This document shows, piece after piece, positions 11,867-23,365 of a stretch of DNA of 64,000 nucleotides. Every line of letters starts with the position of its first letter. Position 1 is the first letter of the stretch. The position numbers and the translations under genes were made by a program. The notes beneath the pieces are model-generated. The model was not told where the DNA came from and searched no databases. It saw only the letters and a list, made by a program, of their open reading frames with translations. This DNA is from Limnephilus marmoratus (taxonomy: Eukaryota > Arthropoda > Insecta > Trichoptera > Limnephilidae), in assembly GCA_917880885.1 (NCBI GenBank), contig OU862912.1:50889117-50953116 (forward strand), written 5' to 3'.

Positions 11867-11965
11867 TCAGTAACTTTTCTGACGATGTTTTTATTGTACT
11901 AGTAAGTTCTTTTCCGATACTTTCTATAATAATTATTTTTTTGAATAGTAATAAATTTATTATAT

Positions 11966-12634
11966 AACTAGCTAGTCCCATCAAGCGTTGCTATGCCATT
12001 TAATAAAGAAATTGTTTCTTCCTGAGTGTCCTTTCCCATTCGTCCCGTTCCCCTTCCGCCTCCCCTTCTTCTCCTGCGTCCTCTTCCCCTCTCGCGTTTC
12101 CACTCCGTCACCTCCACCTTCCCTCTCCCCACTCCACTCCCCCCCTTCCCCCTTCCCGCGAACCCCCCTCCCGAGTTCCCCTCCCCCCTCCCAGGTTCCT
12201 AGATAATTTTTTAAATAGCCCGCGTGCCACCTTTTACAATTTTTATTCAAATCTCCATTTTTCATGTATATTAAATTTGGTACCAAACATAGGTACCTAT
12301 TTAAAATATCTAAAATTCTTGATTCGATTCAAACTATTAAGGGAGTACCTACTTTAAATAAATTTATCAACTTAAAGATTTTCAAAAAAAGAATCCTGAT
12401 TATTTAACAATCATTGTTTTGCAAAATATCCTTCTCAAACACGCGAACTGTCAAACGTGCGATGTTTTCTGAAATTATCCAATTTTCTGCCCAATTTTCT
12501 TAATTTTTCTCTCCGTAAGAACCATCCTCGTACTTCAAGGAATATTCTAAAAAAAGAATTAGCGAAATCGGTTCAGCTGATCTCGAGATTTGCGCTTAGC
12601 AACACATTTAGTGATTCATTTTTACATATAAGAT
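11966..12634. mobile_element. dispersed repeat with a pyrimidine tract, class unresolved
   Basis: The left part, ACTAGCTAGTCCCATCAAGC, and the right part, with ATCGGTTCAGCTGATCTCG and GATTTGCGCTTAGC, match a type of interspersed sequence often met in invertebrate genomes, possibly a non-autonomous Helitron-like element. That match is from memory and is not certain. Between about 12008 and 12200 the plus strand is almost pure C/T. Apparent reading frames across the tract are low complexity and not genes. Confidence 0.4.
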
Positions 12635-13390
12635 AAAATATATTAAAAATTTTGGAATAATGATAAATTCTATACACCTATAAAAGCCAAGATTTGATGT
12701 CCTTAATTAGTAATTTTTTGTTTTAATTTGTTTGAATCTGTGTTCCCACATGTGTTTGTTATGTAACATTACTGCTAAAAAATTCTGAGCTTCTTTGTCC
12801 AAATGTGGTATTACACTTAGGTACGTGAACGATTATCCAAAATAATGTTTAGTTAAGTAAACGATTCTTCAAAAGAGAAATAAATTAAAGATATTTTGTA
12901 AGTGAAGTTAGTAAACTTCCAGTGTTTTAAAACCAGCATAACTTTTCACTCTGTAAGTCTGGAATTTGAAAGGCGATACCATCAAGTTCCGCTTTTAAAC
13001 CCGGCTGAAGTGGAACCCAGATGGAGATAATATCATTTTTCTCGGATGCAAATCCTTTGTAAGATTACTAAGATATCTTCTCCAACCTCTCCTTAGCTTC
13101 AGCGCCCCGGGTCTGTGTGCGGTAGATTAATGCGATTTCCTCTCTCCCGGGCTCATTTGTAATATTTACTGGAGTTTTTATTGTTCAAAACACATTTATT
13201 CTCATCAAACATAGAAATTGTAGTGTGTGCCGTGCGTTAGACTTGCGTGAAATTTTTTGCAATTTTTTTGGTTTTAATTTAAAAGTAATTTTCAAAATTG
13301 GAACGGATTTTGTGAGTGATTCAGACAAGCGAAAAATTCGGAACCCTGGGAGTGGTGGGGGAGGGTGGTTCTACCCGTTAGGGGTTGAAG
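12635..13390. other. no gene recognised
   Basis: AT-rich sequence without a supportable frame or repeat. Confidence 0.4.
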
Positions 13391-13690
13391 AAAAAAAACC
13401 CCTCAGGACATTTGTCATCTTTGGGGATGCTGTGTGGAGGGTCTTTACGAAAAGGAAGAAGAGAAAGTTCTGGGAAGGAAAGAATGGAAAAAAGAAGGAA
13501 GGAAATTTATGAGGGACCGATTGGAATCTGGCGATCAATGTGGTGTCTAGTAGTGACGGTTGTACGAATCCATCCCCCTCACTGCAATGACGTTATATCC
13601 TGTAAACGCGTGGTAGAAATCTCAAAGTGGGAAGCCAAAAGTAAGGCAATTGCACTGGTCTCGATTTCTAATTTCTAGTACTTTAGTATT

Positions 13691-13893
13691 CAAGGGCGGA
13701 TCCAGCTTTGGTGCCAGGGGGGGGGTCACATAGCGCCAGGGGGGGGGGGTCACGTAGTCGTGGTCAAGTCACAAGAAGTTATAATTTAATTTTGATAATA
13801 ATAGATACAAGTAAAAAGTAGGTCCACCTAGGTCCTGGACCCAGCCCAGGGGGGGGTCATGACCCCATGACCCCCCCCCTGGATCCGCTCTTG
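13691..13893. mobile_element. hAT-type MITE with perfect 8 bp duplication
   Basis: The termini CAAGGGCGGATCCAG and CTGGATCCGCTCTTG are inverted copies of the CAGGGGCGGATCC-type end seen in hAT MITEs. The direct repeat TTAGTATT flanks both sides (13683-13690 and 13894-13901), exactly the 8 bp expected for hAT. G-runs on the left and C-runs on the right extend the arms. It has no coding capacity. Confidence 0.88.
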
Positions 13894-14161
13894 TTAGTAT
13901 TAAACTGCCACTCGTCGGGTAAGGTCGTGTCGTACCAGTATGTAAATTGCATTTAGAAAGCGCCAAAATGCACTCCTGTGTGAAAAAAAAATGTTTCCAT
14001 TACACGGCAAACAGCTGTAAAAGTGAAGAAATAACATTTCATTTATAAGTACACGCATTATTGTTATCGATTATTATAAACAATACAATTAATTTTCATG
14101 TTTTCTGCCCGACGATTTTATATGTCATTAGAGAAAATACACACACATTCTTAGATTGTCT

Positions 14162-14281
14162 TATGGTACGGCCACACTGAGGCCAACTTTCAACTTTCAA
14201 ACGTTGGGACGATTGTGTAGAGGGGTAGTTCGTGCATTGAAAGTTCGAGTTGGAAGGTTGGCTTCGGTGTGGAAGTAGCAT
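14162..14281. mobile_element. small MITE with ~45 bp inverted arms
   Basis: GGCCACACTGAGGCCAACTTT on the left pairs with GGTTGGCTTCGGTGTGG on the right, and the inner CTTTCAA / TTGAAAG also pair. The element is about 120 bp and non-coding. The target duplication is unclear. Confidence 0.65.
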
Positions 14282-14632
14282 TTCTTTTTAATGCATGAAT
14301 AACTTTTGAATTAAGAAATTACTGAAAACCGCTAAAAACAAAAGAGTGTTGTTTACTTGCCACATTATATATTGAGTTTGTGAGACAATGGCAAGTCTAT
14401 TTATAAAACGTCATTACCTCACTGCGGTGTAAGGTGATGGGTCGAGAATGTCCGTCTGGAGAGAACAGAAGGTCTCCCTCAACTAGGCTTTTTCGATCCG
14501 GCCCGCCACGCAGTAGGTGGGCAAACGCATCCGCCGCCAAGACCTGACAAACCTCACCCCATGAACCCGGGAACCCCTGCTAAGTCACCAAACTTTGTGA
14601 ACTAATCCCAAATTATTGAGATTAGTTATTAG

Positions 14633-15803
14633 TTATACAGTCAAACATCGTCAAATTACAAAATTGGTGTGTCGCAAACAACTTATTCCTCAATATCGAT
14701 AAATGTAAGTCACTAACATTTTGTCGAACAAAGACCCCACTATCTTTCAAATACACAATAGATAATAAAATTTTAGAAAAAGTAAAAGAAATTAGGGATC
14801 TTGGAGTTGTGTTTGATTCGCAATTAAATTTTATAAATCACATACAACAAATAACTAACAAAGGCATGAAAACACTAGGATTTATAATCAGAACAATCAA
14901 AGACTTCGATTCGTTGGAAGTTATAAAAATCGTATATTTGTCACTCGTACGCAGCTTGCTGGAATACAATTCCATAGTTTGGTCCCCATATTATCAAGTT
15001 CATATAAGAAATATCGAAAGAGTGCAGCACAAATTTTTAAGATTTATTAACTTCAAGTTGCACATACCTATTCAACACATTAACTACACATCTTTACTAA
15101 ATACACTTAAATTGCATTCCTTAGAAAACAGAAGAAAAATAAACGATCTAACTTTTTTGTTTAAAATTATTCACTCCGAATTAGATTGTTGCGAACTTCT
15201 GCATCTCATTGACTTTAAGGTACCAACTCGAGCGACAAGGCAAAACATATTATTCTGCAACAATAACTCTCTAACTAACTATCACACACATGCATCAATT
15301 TCTCGACTACACACACTAGCGAACAAATACACCTCAAATATCGATGTATTTAATACAAGTTTACCGTTATTCAAGAAATATCTGAACAATATTTTTATGT
15401 AGAATATTTTGATATCTAAGGAGCATCACCTAGGGTCTATTGCATATATTTCTGTATTTCTATATTAACCTACAATGTACAAACTTGTTAACGTTTTCTT
15501 TTTATGTATCTTGCATTTTGTCATGTATTATTCATGACATTTAATCAATCACCTGTAATTTATTTAAATTACTAACATACCTACTAGTTTATTTCTATGC
15601 CATTTACAACTTAGAAACATTCTCTTTTATTATAATGCACTATCTTTCCTAAATTTATCTGTATACCTACCGTTCATATGATGTTTACTAGTTATATTTT
15701 TATAGTTTATCTTTTTTATTTAAAAAAAAAATGTCTCTGTATTATAAACTTATAATGTAAAAGCCCATCAGGGCGTTGAAATTAATAAATAAAATAAAAT
15801 AAA
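14633..15803 (+). pseudogene. Jockey-like non-LTR element (family D), 5'-truncated RT tail
   Basis: From about 14640 the frame reads LQNWCVANNLFLNIDKCK, the block after the FADD motif of Jockey RTs. IRDLGVVFDSQLNFINHIQQ and a 197-residue open C-terminal region (14809-15402) follow, ending in an ordinary stop. The 3' UTR ends AAAGCCCATCAGGGCGTTGA and an (AAATA)n-type tail at about 15783-15803. The catalytic RT core and endonuclease are lost by 5' truncation. The minus-strand copy at 48778-50062 is nearly identical in protein sequence and extends further 5'. Confidence 0.88.
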
Positions 15804-17394
15804 TAGATACTAACAAATTACACTGATTGCTACATTTGTGACATGTACCGAAAGCAAAGCCTTTTTCGACACTAACACAAACGAGTCTTCCCTATGCACA
15901 TTGCACACACATCGACAGTTTTGTAGAATACTAATAGGTACAGTCATCATTTCAATGTTTCATTCATTTTGCATATTTTGTTACTGCTTTTGACACGTTA
16001 CGGGGTAGTTGGTCGTAGACGCGCGCGGCGCTGCATTTTATAGCTGGAACTTCGAATTTTCGAGAGCGTAGATTGATTTCTTGCAATAATTTTATGATTT
16101 TTCATATTATTTATATTTTTATGTGAGAAAGGTGCTTATGTATCTACATGGAATGCACGCCCCTGGTAGCACCTACATTAGTACATTGCTGATATTATTA
16201 TAATTCTTACTAAATACCGTATTATAATAATATGAAACTGTGACAAACCATTTAATTTTCGAGAGTATGTTTATTAGTTCTTCGATCTTGAATACTAACT
16301 CATTCCCGCATAACTTCGTGTTTTACTAATTAGGGCGGGGGATGCTATTTGGTTGGGCATTTACACAATACATAGCTACACTTACCTACAAACATCTCTA
16401 TACATCATAGACCCCGTGCTTGTAAGTTAGCATTGTTACATGTCCTACCCATCCCTGTATATCTGTCATTTTTCATTACCCAAGTCAGTCATTAACCGAC
16501 CTTCATCACCTAAACATCTCCGCATTAATCTTCCACTTACCGCTTACCGCATCCGCAAACCTAATCCCGCATACCGCAAGTAATCGCGACTAATATAGTC
16601 CTACAAGTGCATGAATAAACCAACCATAATAGCAGAGAGTGCCACAAGTTTCCGCAGTAAGTCCTTTTTTACCTTTCTTTGTGTGCATTCTGTCAACTTG
16701 TGCAGTGGTCAAAACATATAAAAAACACATTTTGAGTTCCTTCAACATCCACAGCCGCATAAATCACACATTATACTTTCGTACATAATTTTCACTTCGC
16801 CCTCAGACTTATAGATGTGATCCCTGGAAAGGATGTCACAGCTGGAATGAACGATATAAGATCATGTGTCAACTCTGGAGAATAAGTTGCTTCCCGGTTC
16901 TTACCGTGCATTGAAATGAAGGGGATGAAAGGTTAAACGGCCCCCAATGCTCAAATCGCTGGGAAATTGAAGCGCCACCTTCCGGTTTCTGCGAATTATT
17001 ATTCAAAACATGTAAATCAAATTTCACTCATCGACTTCAGTCTTCGCTCAGCGGAGATTGGATTCTTGAAACTGCGTCATAACTTATTGCTTATTTCTAA
17101 TTTGCAATATCGTACAGAGCAATAACGCTCATTACTAATATAGATGCTATACATATCATACATAGATTTAGTTCAAATTGTACCAGTTTGAATTTTACCT
17201 TACCTGTTTGGTGAAAGTTTCACGTTTCAACATGAAACTGGTCCGGTCGTAAAAAAATAAATAAAATTTTCAAAATTTTAAGTAACCCCTGACACAAAAA
17301 AGAGCTGATAACCTTGAAACGCCTTAACAGGTTTTCATGAATTGTAGCTAAGAACCATCTCGATCATGTCAGCTTTCAAACGGTGAAAGGTATT
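15804..17394. other. no gene recognised
   Basis: This 1.6 kb AT-rich stretch contains no supportable reading frame. No terminal or tandem repeats were noticed. Confidence 0.4.
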
Positions 17395-18120
17395 TGACTT
17401 ACATTTTTAAACGATTAAATAACATAGTTGATATTAAAAGAATGAAACGGTATATCATGCATTGGTGCAATCATCAATATCTTATGGAATAATTGGATGG
17501 GGGGGTATTTATGACACCCATATTAAGCAACTAGAAATTACTCAAAAATTAATAATAAAAATAATGTTGCATAAAGATGTTACCTACCCCTCCTTGCAAT
17601 TATTCCAAGAAGCTGAACTCTTAGATATAAGAAAAATCTACTGTATGCAATGTCTGAAATATATATTTTCTCGAAATGTATATTTTACAAAAAACGAAAA
17701 ACGCTCCAGCAGTAGAGTAAATAATGCATTTGAGGTTCCCCTATGCAAAACTAGGCTTGCGCAAAGACATGCTTTTTTCATTGCACCAAAAATCTATAAT
17801 GCACTGTATCAGACTATAGAAATTAAATCTAAAAACATATCCTCTTACAGCATACACAAAAAATTAATTAAGACTTGGGTAACTACAAATGACACAAATA
17901 CCTACCTGCTATAACATCTTACCTGTTATAACTTTACTAATCCCTGATTTTTATTTAACCTTTTTTGTTTTTCATATAAATATTTTTTTTTCTTAACTTT
18001 AGTTTTTTAAATATGGAATTATTTGTTCTATAAATATGTTAAAACATAATTATGTTTCAATTTACTAATTTAAAGTTTAATTTGCTATGTTGTATCTTAA
18101 CTGCATTAAAAAAAAAACTT
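17395..18120 (+). pseudogene. non-LTR element (family H), RT C-terminal fragment
   Basis: An open stretch of 150 residues (17462-17914) contains SISYGIIGWGGIYDTHI and IAPKIYNALYQTIEI, both standard in the C-terminal region of Jockey-type ORF2. A single-base shift near 17450 separates it from the preceding RLNNIVDIKRMKR block. An AT-rich 3' UTR follows and ends near an A-run at 18108-18117. Upstream RT and endonuclease are missing. The family differs from D and from copies A/B. Confidence 0.75.
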
Positions 18121-18190
18121 AAGTATACCCACGAACTGGCGATGCCTATGTGGGATTTTTTTTTTGTTACCATACATATATGTATACTAT

Positions 18191-18379
18191 TGTAATGTCT
18201 TTTTTTTGTTGTTGTGACGTATGTGTATGAGGGTGACGGCATGAGAGCGAGATAGCGAGTATGGGAAGTATAAAAGGGATGTACCCGCTATTGAGCGTTC
18301 TCTCCATATTAACCTGTCAATCAATAAACATTGTAACATTAACAGATGTTATATTTACTACCCGATCCAAGATACCACA
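18191..18379 (+). mobile_element. Gypsy 5' LTR
   Basis: The segment begins TGTAATG and ends ACCACA, so it has TG...CA ends. It holds TATAAAAG at 18269-18276 and AATAAA at 18323-18328 in promoter-then-polyadenylation order. A primer-binding-type sequence TTGGCGCAGCTCGG follows directly. The left boundary is inferred, since there is no second LTR in the window to compare with. Confidence 0.65.
18269..18276 (+). promoter_or_regulatory. LTR TATA box
   Basis: TATAAAAG lies about 54 bp upstream of the AATAAA signal within the LTR, the usual U3/R arrangement. Confidence 0.6.
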
Positions 18380-18899
18380 GTTGGCGCAGCTCGGTAGTTC
18401 GTAAATTTTTACGTAAATTGGAAGGATCTACACGGTAGATTTCGGAATCTGAAGGATTGTCAGGAAATTGGCCGATCGCAGGAGCGATCGCGTTAAAAAG
18501 AATTTGGAGCAGCCACACGCAATTATACGCGTGTGTGGGTACGGCAATTTGCAAGATTATTGTCGTTGGGTACACCGTGTAACGGGGTACAAGGATCGTG
18601 TCAAGGATACACAAGGGTACACCGTGTAACGGGGTACAAGGATCGATGATCGGGTCAAGATCATCATCGAGTGGATTAGCCGGAAACCGGGACGTGGTTT
18701 CCGTCGCTGCAGTCTGGGAAGGAAGACCTCGGAGAAGGGATTGGATCCGCAGCTGTCGGGAGACGGAGCTAGACGGGGACGGTGATCCACGGCTCTGGGT
18801 GGCGTGCACGTGGAACGTGGAACGTGGACCTCGGAGTGTAGCCTTCTTGGAAGTGCTGAGATAAGTAGTCTAGATTATTTTGTTTCAGCTCTTCCCCCA
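18380..18899 (+). repeat. Gypsy leader with a duplicated 31 bp block
   Basis: The untranslated leader starts with the putative primer-binding site TTGGCGCAGCTCGG. The block GGGTACACCGTGTAACGGGG followed by TACAAGGATCG occurs twice, near 18568 and 18614. No protein is encoded here; reading frames on the minus strand across it are incidental. Confidence 0.7.
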
Positions 18900-19871
18900 A
18901 TGGAGGGTGTTTGTAAAAATTTGGGGACGTTCTGTTAAAGAACGGGAAACTGGTCATTGTTCAAGGAACGACTGGATCAGGCCCTCATTTTACATGATGA
19001 CAAAGTGTTATCACAAGAACGCAAAAGAGCATTTTTGCTGAGTTGCCTCACCGAAGAAACTTTCTCTTTATTATGTGATCTATGTTTCCCTAAAAAGGTT
19101 TCTGTTTGTTCTTTTGATGATTTATGTAAATTATTTGATTCACATTGCAAACCTATTCAAAATATTTTCGAGTCGCGTGAGTTATTTTATAAGTGTAAAC
19201 AGCTAGCTAACGAATCTATTAAAGATTACGCTGCTAGGTTGCGAGGACTGAGTTTGACGTGCAATTTTGAATTGAGGCTGGAACCTTGTTTAAAAGACAT
19301 ATTCATTATTGGAATTTTCAATGAAAAATTGAAACATAAGTTGTTCGTTGAGGGGGTAAATACTTCTTTTTCGGAATGCATTCAGTTAGCAGCTTCATGG
19401 GAACATGTTGTTAATTTTAAGAAAGTTGATACGAATTTAAATGTTGTGCATAAGGATAGTAATGTTGTCCGTAAATCCAGGTCGGATAGTCCGATCAGAT
19501 TTAAAAGTGCAGTGCGTAGTAAGACGCCAGTAAATATTGCATTAAAAAAATGTTTTTTGTGCGGAAAAACGAATCATTTGCAGAAAGATTGTTGGAAGAA
19601 TATTTTTTGTAATCGATGCAATAAATCGGGTCATCCTAGTAATGTGTGTAAAAACAGTAAAATTAATGTAGGTAATAAGAATAAACGATTAAATTCGGTT
19701 TTTATGTTGCATGACGGCACGGGGCCGGAACCGATATTCGTGGATCTCATTATTGGTAACACTGTTCTGCGAGCGATTGTTGACACCGGTGCAGAAATTA
19801 ATGCAATTCCATATGAAGTGTATTTAAAAGATTTTGTTTCTTATGAATTGGAAAGATGCGATATTCAATAG
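18900..19871 (+). pseudogene. gag: Gypsy gag with start of the protease
   Basis: The likely start is ATG 18900, but an in-frame TAA at 18936 breaks the N-terminus; the frame is then open to 19871 (about 300 codons). It encodes a retrotransposon capsid-type region (WSLFKERLDQ, YKCKQLANESIKDYAARLRG). Two CCHC zinc knuckles follow (CFLCGKTNHLQKDC and CNRCNKSGHPSNVC) at about residues 200-230 of the open part, which bind the element's RNA during packaging. The end of the frame enters the aspartic protease with its DTGA active-site motif. A frameshift near 19856 separates this from the rest of pol. Confidence 0.88.
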
Positions 19872-22190
19872 GATATGACGGGAAACGGTTAAATATTGTA
19901 GGTAAAGTTAATTTAAGTGTGTTATTTTTAAATAAAAGTGTAGATACGCAGTTTATAATTATTAAAAACGGTAATTCTACGATTGTTGGTAGAAATTTTT
20001 TACAAGTTTTCGGTATCGGATTAAGTGGAATAAATTCGGTAAATACCAGTGAGACTAGTTGTGATAATCAATTAAATTTTCGTGATAGTTTAAAGAAAAA
20101 ATATGCTCATGTGTTTTCAGAAAAATCGGGTAGGCTTATAGGTTATGAAGCTAACATCGAATTTATTTCGGAGTTCAGGCCAAAGTTTGTAAATCCAAGA
20201 CCGTTACCTTTTAGTTTACGTGGAAAGGTAGAGGTGGAATTAAATAAGATGTTACGTGAAGATATAATTGAAAAGGTAGAAATAAGTGATATGGCTAGTC
20301 CGATTGTTGTTGTAAAAAAAAAGAGGGTTCAATTAGAATTTGTACCGATTTTAAAACCACATTAAACCCTATGTTAGCGAAGTTGAAATATCCATTGCCT
20401 CGTATAGAAGATTTAATTTCATCTTTAAATGGTGCGAAATTTTTTGTGAAAATAGATTTGCGTAATGCTTTTGGTCAGATTTCGTTAAACGAGAAGTCGA
20501 GAAAATTATGTGTGATAAGTACGCATGTAGGTTTATTCAGGTATAAAGTATTGCCTTTCGGTTTGACCACAAGCCCGGCTATATTTATGCAAGTTATTCA
20601 GGCGGTAGTAGGTAGACTTCGTAACGTTCGTATATTTCTAGATGATATTTTGTTGTTTGGAAATTCTGAAGAGAAATTATTTTCTATTTGTGAATCTGTA
20701 CTTAGCAAGTTAAGTGATTGTGGTTTAACTATTAATGAAAATAATTGTTCTTTTCTAGAAAACTGAGATAGAATATTTAGGTTTTAGAATTTCGCGGAAA
20801 GGAGTTATGCCTTTAGAAAATAAAATCTGTGCGATTACTCAAATGGCAATACCGAGGAATGTTTCGGAACTTAGGAGTTTACTCGGGGTTATTTCTTATT
20901 ATAGAACTTTTGTTCACAATATTTCAGGTATTTTGTCTCCATTGTATAACTTGTTAAAAAGGGGAGTAAAGTATGTGTGGTCTGAGGAATGTAATATTGC
21001 GTTTGAGCGAGTTAAGAAGCTGCTGACGTCAGATAATATTTTAGTGCATTTTGATCCTAATTTACCAATTAAACTTATTTCAGACGCATCTGAAAAAGCG
21101 TTAGCAGCGGTGATTTGCCATGTATATGATAATGGTTTAGAGAGACCTATCGCATTTGCTAGCCGATTATTGTCAGAAACAGAATTAAAGTACTCTATTT
21201 TAGATAAAGAAGCGTGTGCTATAATTTTTGGGTTGAAGAAATTCTTTCAGTATTTATACGGCAATAAATTTGTTTTGGCTTGCGACAATAAATCGTTAGT
21301 ACACATTTTGAACACGGATAAGCAAGTACCTGTGCTGGCCGCTAACCGTCTGCAGAGGTACGCCCTAATACTCCAGACTTTTGACTATAGTATAGAGAAT
21401 ATTAAGTCAGGTGATAACAAAGCGGATTTCTTATCACGAATGCCGATTAATTATAAGGATAATTTAGATGTGTGTAGCGTCGATATTGATGCTAGCGATT
21501 ATTTTTTAAATTATATTGATACTTTAAACGTGAATACGGTTGAGTCAGAGTTTGTGAACATAATTGAGTCAGAAACAACATTAAATGCGGAAACGATGAA
21601 ACAGTTTTCGATTAATGATGTAAATATAGCGAGCATTATCAAGTTCACAGCAAATGGTTGGCCGGATAAAAAGTTCCTAAAGGATGATTTATTGAAATTC
21701 TGATATTTTAGGAATAAATTATCGACTTATAATTCATGTTTATTTTATAATAATAAATTTGTAGTTCCAAGGGAATTAAGGGAAATTATATTGAATTTTT
21801 TACATCAATCACGTTTAGGCATTGTAAAATCGAAAAGTCTTGCTCGAAATTATTTTTTTTTTGGCTCGGAATGAATAATGATATAGAAGCAACTGTGAAA
21901 CAGTGTGCTCGATGCATGGAATGTTTACCTACTCCATGTAAAGTTGAGTTGGCACCTTGGCCAATCAATGGGTTAATCTGGAGTAGATTGCATATCGACT
22001 TCATGGGACCGTTGGGAGGTCATAATTTTTTAATTATTGTTGATGCAACTACAAAATGGATAGACTGTCATATTGTGAATAAGGTAGATTCGTTTTGTAC
22101 AATAAAAGTTTTGAAAAGATTATTTTCTATGTTCGGAATCCCGGAACAAATTGTAAGTGACAATGGTACAGCTTTCACATCGTCAGTTTT
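19856..22190 (+). pseudogene. pol: Gypsy pol: protease remainder, RT, RNase H, truncated integrase
   Basis: The protease continues in a new frame from 19856. RT follows with VKIDLRNAFGQI (motif A, Asp kept), LPFGLTTSPAIF and FLDDILLFG (catalytic DD kept). RNase H is recognisable from SDASEKALAAV to LSRMPI. The integrase zinc finger CARCMEC at about 21904 and the core DFMGPL ... SDNGTAF (two catalytic Asp) come next. The sequence then loses homology at about 22190, before the catalytic Glu. Breaks are frameshifts near 19856, at an A-run near 20320, and near 20764, plus stops near 21703 and 21870. No 3' LTR is present, so the element cannot transpose. Confidence 0.88.
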
Positions 22191-22588
22191 TATGATGAGC
22201 TTCTCCTTGCAAAATGTAATAAAACTTTCACATTCAAAAAAATTTCGCCTGCGGCGCTTTTTCTATGCGTTTTGTCTCGCATTTCGTAATGAAGAGGGGA
22301 GGGGCGTTAAAAAGAATACTATACTTGGATAGTGCGCAGTGAGCCAGATAAGGCCAGGAACCTCTGATATACACTGTACATGTACATTAGTATATAAACG
22401 TTTGAATAGATATGGATACAGCATGCATTTTATGTTTTGTAAACCCCCCCCCCCCCGAAGGTTTTTTCTGTGTGCGCCACTGTTCTCCGCATAGGTTTCA
22501 GATACTGTTAGTTTTGTAATGTCTATTGGTAAAATACAAAATATTTAAACAAAAAATGTCTTAATTATTTCATTAGTTATGCTTAGTT
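22191..22588. other. no gene recognised
   Basis: Unrelated sequence joined to the broken integrase. It contains a C-run at 22445-22456 and no coding signal. Confidence 0.4.
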
Positions 22589-22591
22589 TTA

Positions 22592-22778
22592 AGCGGCCTC
22601 CTCACCATCCAATTTCTAGTGACTGCGGCAGTGACTGCAAAGAGCATGGAGTTGAGCGAACTAGCGCTGACTCGTTCTAGCGGCCCTTTAACAAACGAGA
22701 CAGCGCTAGTTCGCTCAACTCCATGCTCTTTGCAGTCACTGCCGCAGTCACTAGAAATTGGATGGTGAGTAGGCCGCT
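22592..22778. mobile_element. family P palindromic MITE, copy 1
   Basis: This is a 187 bp element with two near-perfect ~80 bp arms, starting AGCGGCCTCCTCACCATCC and ending with its reverse complement. A short loop contains CTAGCGGCCCTTTAACAAAC. The direct repeat TTA flanks it at 22589-22591 and 22779-22781. The 3 bp TTA duplication suits a PIF/Harbinger-type donor, but no transposase is present. Its loop is inverted relative to copies 2 and 3, so it sits in the opposite orientation. Confidence 0.9.
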
Positions 22779-23224
22779 TTAGTCATATAATAAAAAAAAC
22801 ACATATATAAAATAATTTAAATTAGTTTATCTTATTACAAACTAACGTTAAAAAACCCCTCTATTTTATTGCTTATTTTGGGAAAATTTTTATAAGGTAT
22901 GCAACACTACCGCGCCATCACAGGTTTGGGTTTCTGTCTTTATCTAATCCAGGCGGCGGTGTTATTCTCGTGACTTGTGTAAGTGAGACACATGTATTTT
23001 TGTTAAAATGTTTCGTGTTCTCAGAGCTACGTCGGCGCGGTTTTAGAATGGTTACGCTTTTTTTGAAGCGCGGTAATGAAGTTTGCTTCTCTATTTATTA
23101 TACCTCAATGGCACGGAAGGTCATATTATAAGCACTCCATCTCATTTCAGCAGCACGGTAAAACACGAAACAGCACGAGTACCACGTGATCCCACTGCGA
23201 CTGTAGGAGTGCGATCATTTGCGA

Positions 23225-23365
23225 CTTGTGATTTGAAAATTTGTTTTTTGTTTTTAATAGAAAAAAAACTGCAAAACGATATCTACTTTTTGCATCTACT
23301 TCAAATATGCTTAGGAATATCTGGTTAAAATTTTTCCGGTACGTGCTGTTATACCCTATATTAAA
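23225..23365 (+). repeat. diverged single arm of foldback family V
   Basis: TTTTTAATAGAAA, then TCAAATATGCT, then CTGGTTAAAAT and CTGTTATAC follow in the same order as in the right arm of the foldback MITE at 60095-60540. The other arm was not found, so this is a diverged or truncated relative. No gene is seen in the stretch from 22782 to 23224. Confidence 0.5.

Larger units (their letters stand above)
13586..14416. mobile_element. 831 bp insertion with 9 bp target duplication
   Basis: CCTCACTGC stands at 13577-13585 and again at 14417-14425, flanking the insert. The insert ends are AATGACGTTATAT on the left and AAAACGTCATTA on the right, a short terminal inverted repeat of about 9 bp (one base of asymmetry at the right end). 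A 9 bp duplication would fit a Mutator-like element, but the short ends are unusual for that group, so the class is open. There is no transposase; other small elements sit inside it. Confidence 0.6.
13392..14605 (-). mobile_element. family R retroposon, split copy
   Basis: 13392-13585 matches the tail-proximal half of family R (GGGGATGCTGTGTGGAGGG, GAAGTTCTGGGAAGG). 14417-14605 matches the other half (GATGGGTCGAGA, GACAAACCTCACCCCATGAA). The break falls at the same point in the family consensus on both sides, next to CACTGC. This is therefore one copy interrupted by the insertion at 13586-14416, not two copies. Confidence 0.8.

Noticed and set aside
11981..12286. Proline/serine-rich or glycine/glutamate-rich protein
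   Set aside because: The frames span a pure pyrimidine tract and have no conserved composition beyond low complexity.
18339..18864. Overlapping frames in the Gypsy leader
   Set aside because: They run on both strands through the leader and its duplicated block and lack any family resemblance.
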